This document shows positions 62,541 to 64,000 of a DNA stretch of 64,000 nt, piece after piece; the stretch's first letter is position 1; every line of letters starts with the position of its first letter. The notes under the pieces were generated by a model that was not told the origin of the DNA, made no database searches, and worked only from the letters and a program-made list of their open reading frames with translations. The position numbers and the translations under genes are program-made. This stretch comes from Arion vulgaris (lineage: Eukaryota > Mollusca > Gastropoda > Stylommatophora > Arionidae), in assembly GCA_020796225.1 (NCBI GenBank), contig CM036775.1, positions 741,001 to 805,000 of the forward strand, written 5' to 3'.

Positions 62541-62955
62541 CACGTGTACACAATGAGTGCGGTGTACACAATGAGTACGGGTGCACACAATGTGTGCGGG
62601 TGTACACAATGAGTGCGAGTGTACACAATGAGTGCGAGTGTACACAATGAGTGCGGTGTACACAATGAGTGCGGGTGTACACAATGTGTGCGGTGCACAC
62701 AATGAGTGCGAGTGTACACAATGAGTGCGACTGTACACAATGAGTGCGGTGTACACAATGAGTGCGGGTGTACACAATGTGTGCGAGTGTACACAATGAG
62801 TGCGGTGTACACATTGAGTGCGAGTGTACACAATGAGTGCGAGTGTACACAATGAGTGCGGTGTACACAATGTGTGCGGGTGTACACAATGAGTGCGAGT
62901 GTACACAATGAGTGAGAGTGTACACAATGTGTGCGGGTGTACACAATGTGTACGG
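62500..62955. repeat. 18/19-bp minisatellite at the end of a LINE, about 22 copies
   Basis: The unit is GTGTACACAATGAGTGCG with an optional A or G; GTGTACAC is palindromic. It is preceded by a 30-bp duplication containing GCACGTGGAGCACGTG (62502-62545). Confidence 0.94.
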
Positions 62956-63019
62956 GTAATGAAAGTGAACACAACGGACATGCTACTACGTGATAGTTTG
63001 ACAAAATCAGATATATCTG

Positions 63020-63250
63020 CTTCTTCTTCTTCTGCGAACGCTCCATATTGTGAGCTTGTTAAACCACTCTGTTTGATTTCTATGTTATCTGAGCCTACGA
63101 GCAATTGTACCTTGTGCCAGTTATGCGCCTATAAGTAGGCCAGCACATCCGATTTCTGCGCTGCTTTTTATTTACTAGAATAGCTTCCCTAGGTCTCTAC
63201 CTCAATCGCCTCTTACGACATGCCTTGTAGGTCGCAGTGGTATTATTTCA
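63020..63250 (-). mobile_element. SINE family A, 5'-truncated
   Basis: The (CTT)n end, ACGCTCCATATTGTGAGCTT and CAATCGCCTCTTACGACATG are present; the GGCCCTGGCACC end is missing. Confidence 0.83.
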
Positions 63251-63299
63251 TATCTCAAGAAAATGACTTGGCTGTACCACAGCCTGGCTCTAGCACAGG

Positions 63300-63640
63300 C
63301 CAGACAACTGGCCGGGTATTCCCTGACCTAGATAAGAAAAGGGATCTGGAAAATACAGATGTTTGATAGAACACTGCACGCTTTTTTGCAATTTTACTCA
63401 ATTCGGTGAGTCTATGGTTATTTGTTGGTGAAACATATTCATTATATTGATATTCCTTATTGTTAAACTTAACTTGTTGGATAATATGACTTCGAGTTAG
63501 CATTTTGTGTTGATTTTAAAATGAATTCGTCTATATACACCAATACTGGAATGCGAGGTCACGTGGTGTAGTTGGGGTCTGATTTCCCACAATTCTTACC
63601 TGAGCCCGAAGGCCCAGTAGTTTATAGTTGGCTCTGGCTG
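63300..63640 (-). repeat. Dispersed unclassified repeat R1, copy 3
   Basis: Closely matches 49375-49700 (ATGTTTGATAGAACACTGCA, TTTAAAATGAATTCGTCTAT, TCACGTGGTGTAGTTGGGGT) over about 320 bp with scattered substitutions. It borders the RNase-H-type fragment. Confidence 0.68.
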
Positions 63641-63644
63641 TACA

Positions 63645-63935
63645 CACCTGGAGTGCAGGGTGACGAGACTTCTTGCAAACAATGCCTCAACTCAAGCGGG
63701 CAGAAGCATGGACAGAGCCGATATCATTAATGCGGTACGCTCTCATTTATGTGATATGGGTAAGCCTCAGACACTGGAACAAGTTAGAGAATTTGGACAT
63801 GCCAGACAGTGTCGTCTTCGTGGTAGAGAGAGAAGATATACTAATCAACTTCTCATGGGTACGGTGACAGAGCAGGAATGGAAATGTCCAATGTACCATG
63901 ACGTCCATGCCATAACATAACATAACATAAGTGTT
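63645..63935 (+). mobile_element. RNase-H-type retroposon C-terminal end
   Basis: The open frame (86 codons) reads AGRSMDRADIINAVRSHLCD, then RLRGRERRYTNQLLMGTVTE and WKCPMYHDVHAIT, and stops at a (CATAA)n tail. It parallels 32541 and 30605, where NQHRTGVVS occupies the NQLLMGTVT position. Confidence 0.8.
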
Positions 63936-64000
63936 ATTATTTTTTGCTTCCATTGAGAGTCCCCGAGAAGAAATACAATATATATATAATATATAATCGA

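Overview
This is repeat-saturated animal genomic DNA. There is no operon structure, no dense coding and no rRNA or functional tRNA gene. The dispersed elements (non-LTR retrotransposons ending in short microsatellite tails, tRNA-derived SINEs, hAT DNA transposons, a fold-back family) and the very high minisatellite load suggest a lophotrochozoan, most likely a gastropod mollusc. That placement is inference. By my own tally, roughly 40 % of the 64 kb is tandem repeat in about 65 separate arrays (periods 4-113 bp, arrays up to 4.2 kb). Most of the rest is decayed transposable elements.

The only part that looks like an ordinary host gene is a candidate 152-bp internal exon at 29027-29178 (+). 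It has a pyrimidine-rich acceptor, a CAG|GTAACA donor and an open, very basic peptide. If real, much of the window is intron of one gene. No other coding exon could be supported; the long open frames elsewhere lie inside tandem arrays and are open on both strands.

Layout: 1-5.6 kb holds a dispersed repeat, a deleted hAT transposon with an exact 8-bp target duplication, LINE fragments and short arrays. 5.6-13.9 kb is a chain of minisatellites plus a 5'-truncated LINE inserted in a GA-rich tract. 13.9-22.3 kb has SINE copies, 52/53-bp and 23-bp arrays, a fold-back element and a SINE nested in a LINE. 22.5-25.2 kb is one 26-bp satellite. 25.7-29.0 kb is arrays running up to the candidate exon. 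29.4-32.3 kb is a 22-bp array broken up by later insertions. 32.5-50 kb alternates LINE ends, SINEs and arrays. 51.0-55.3 kb is a 42-bp satellite that ends in the terminus of a hAT-type MITE. 55.8-64 kb is arrays, SINEs and LINE ends.

The main observation is that many arrays are not independent of the transposable elements. In at least a dozen places the repeated unit is a segment of a LINE reading frame, LINE 3' end, SINE, fold-back element or hAT terminus, and the element continues uninterrupted on one or both sides. Two LINE copies in opposite orientation carry the same 52-bp segment in tandem, and two copies of another LINE family carry different arrays at the same 3' position. The window looks like a place where minisatellites are repeatedly born from transposon sequence. 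All coordinates and periods were read by eye; edges are approximate by a few bases unless a target duplication fixes them.
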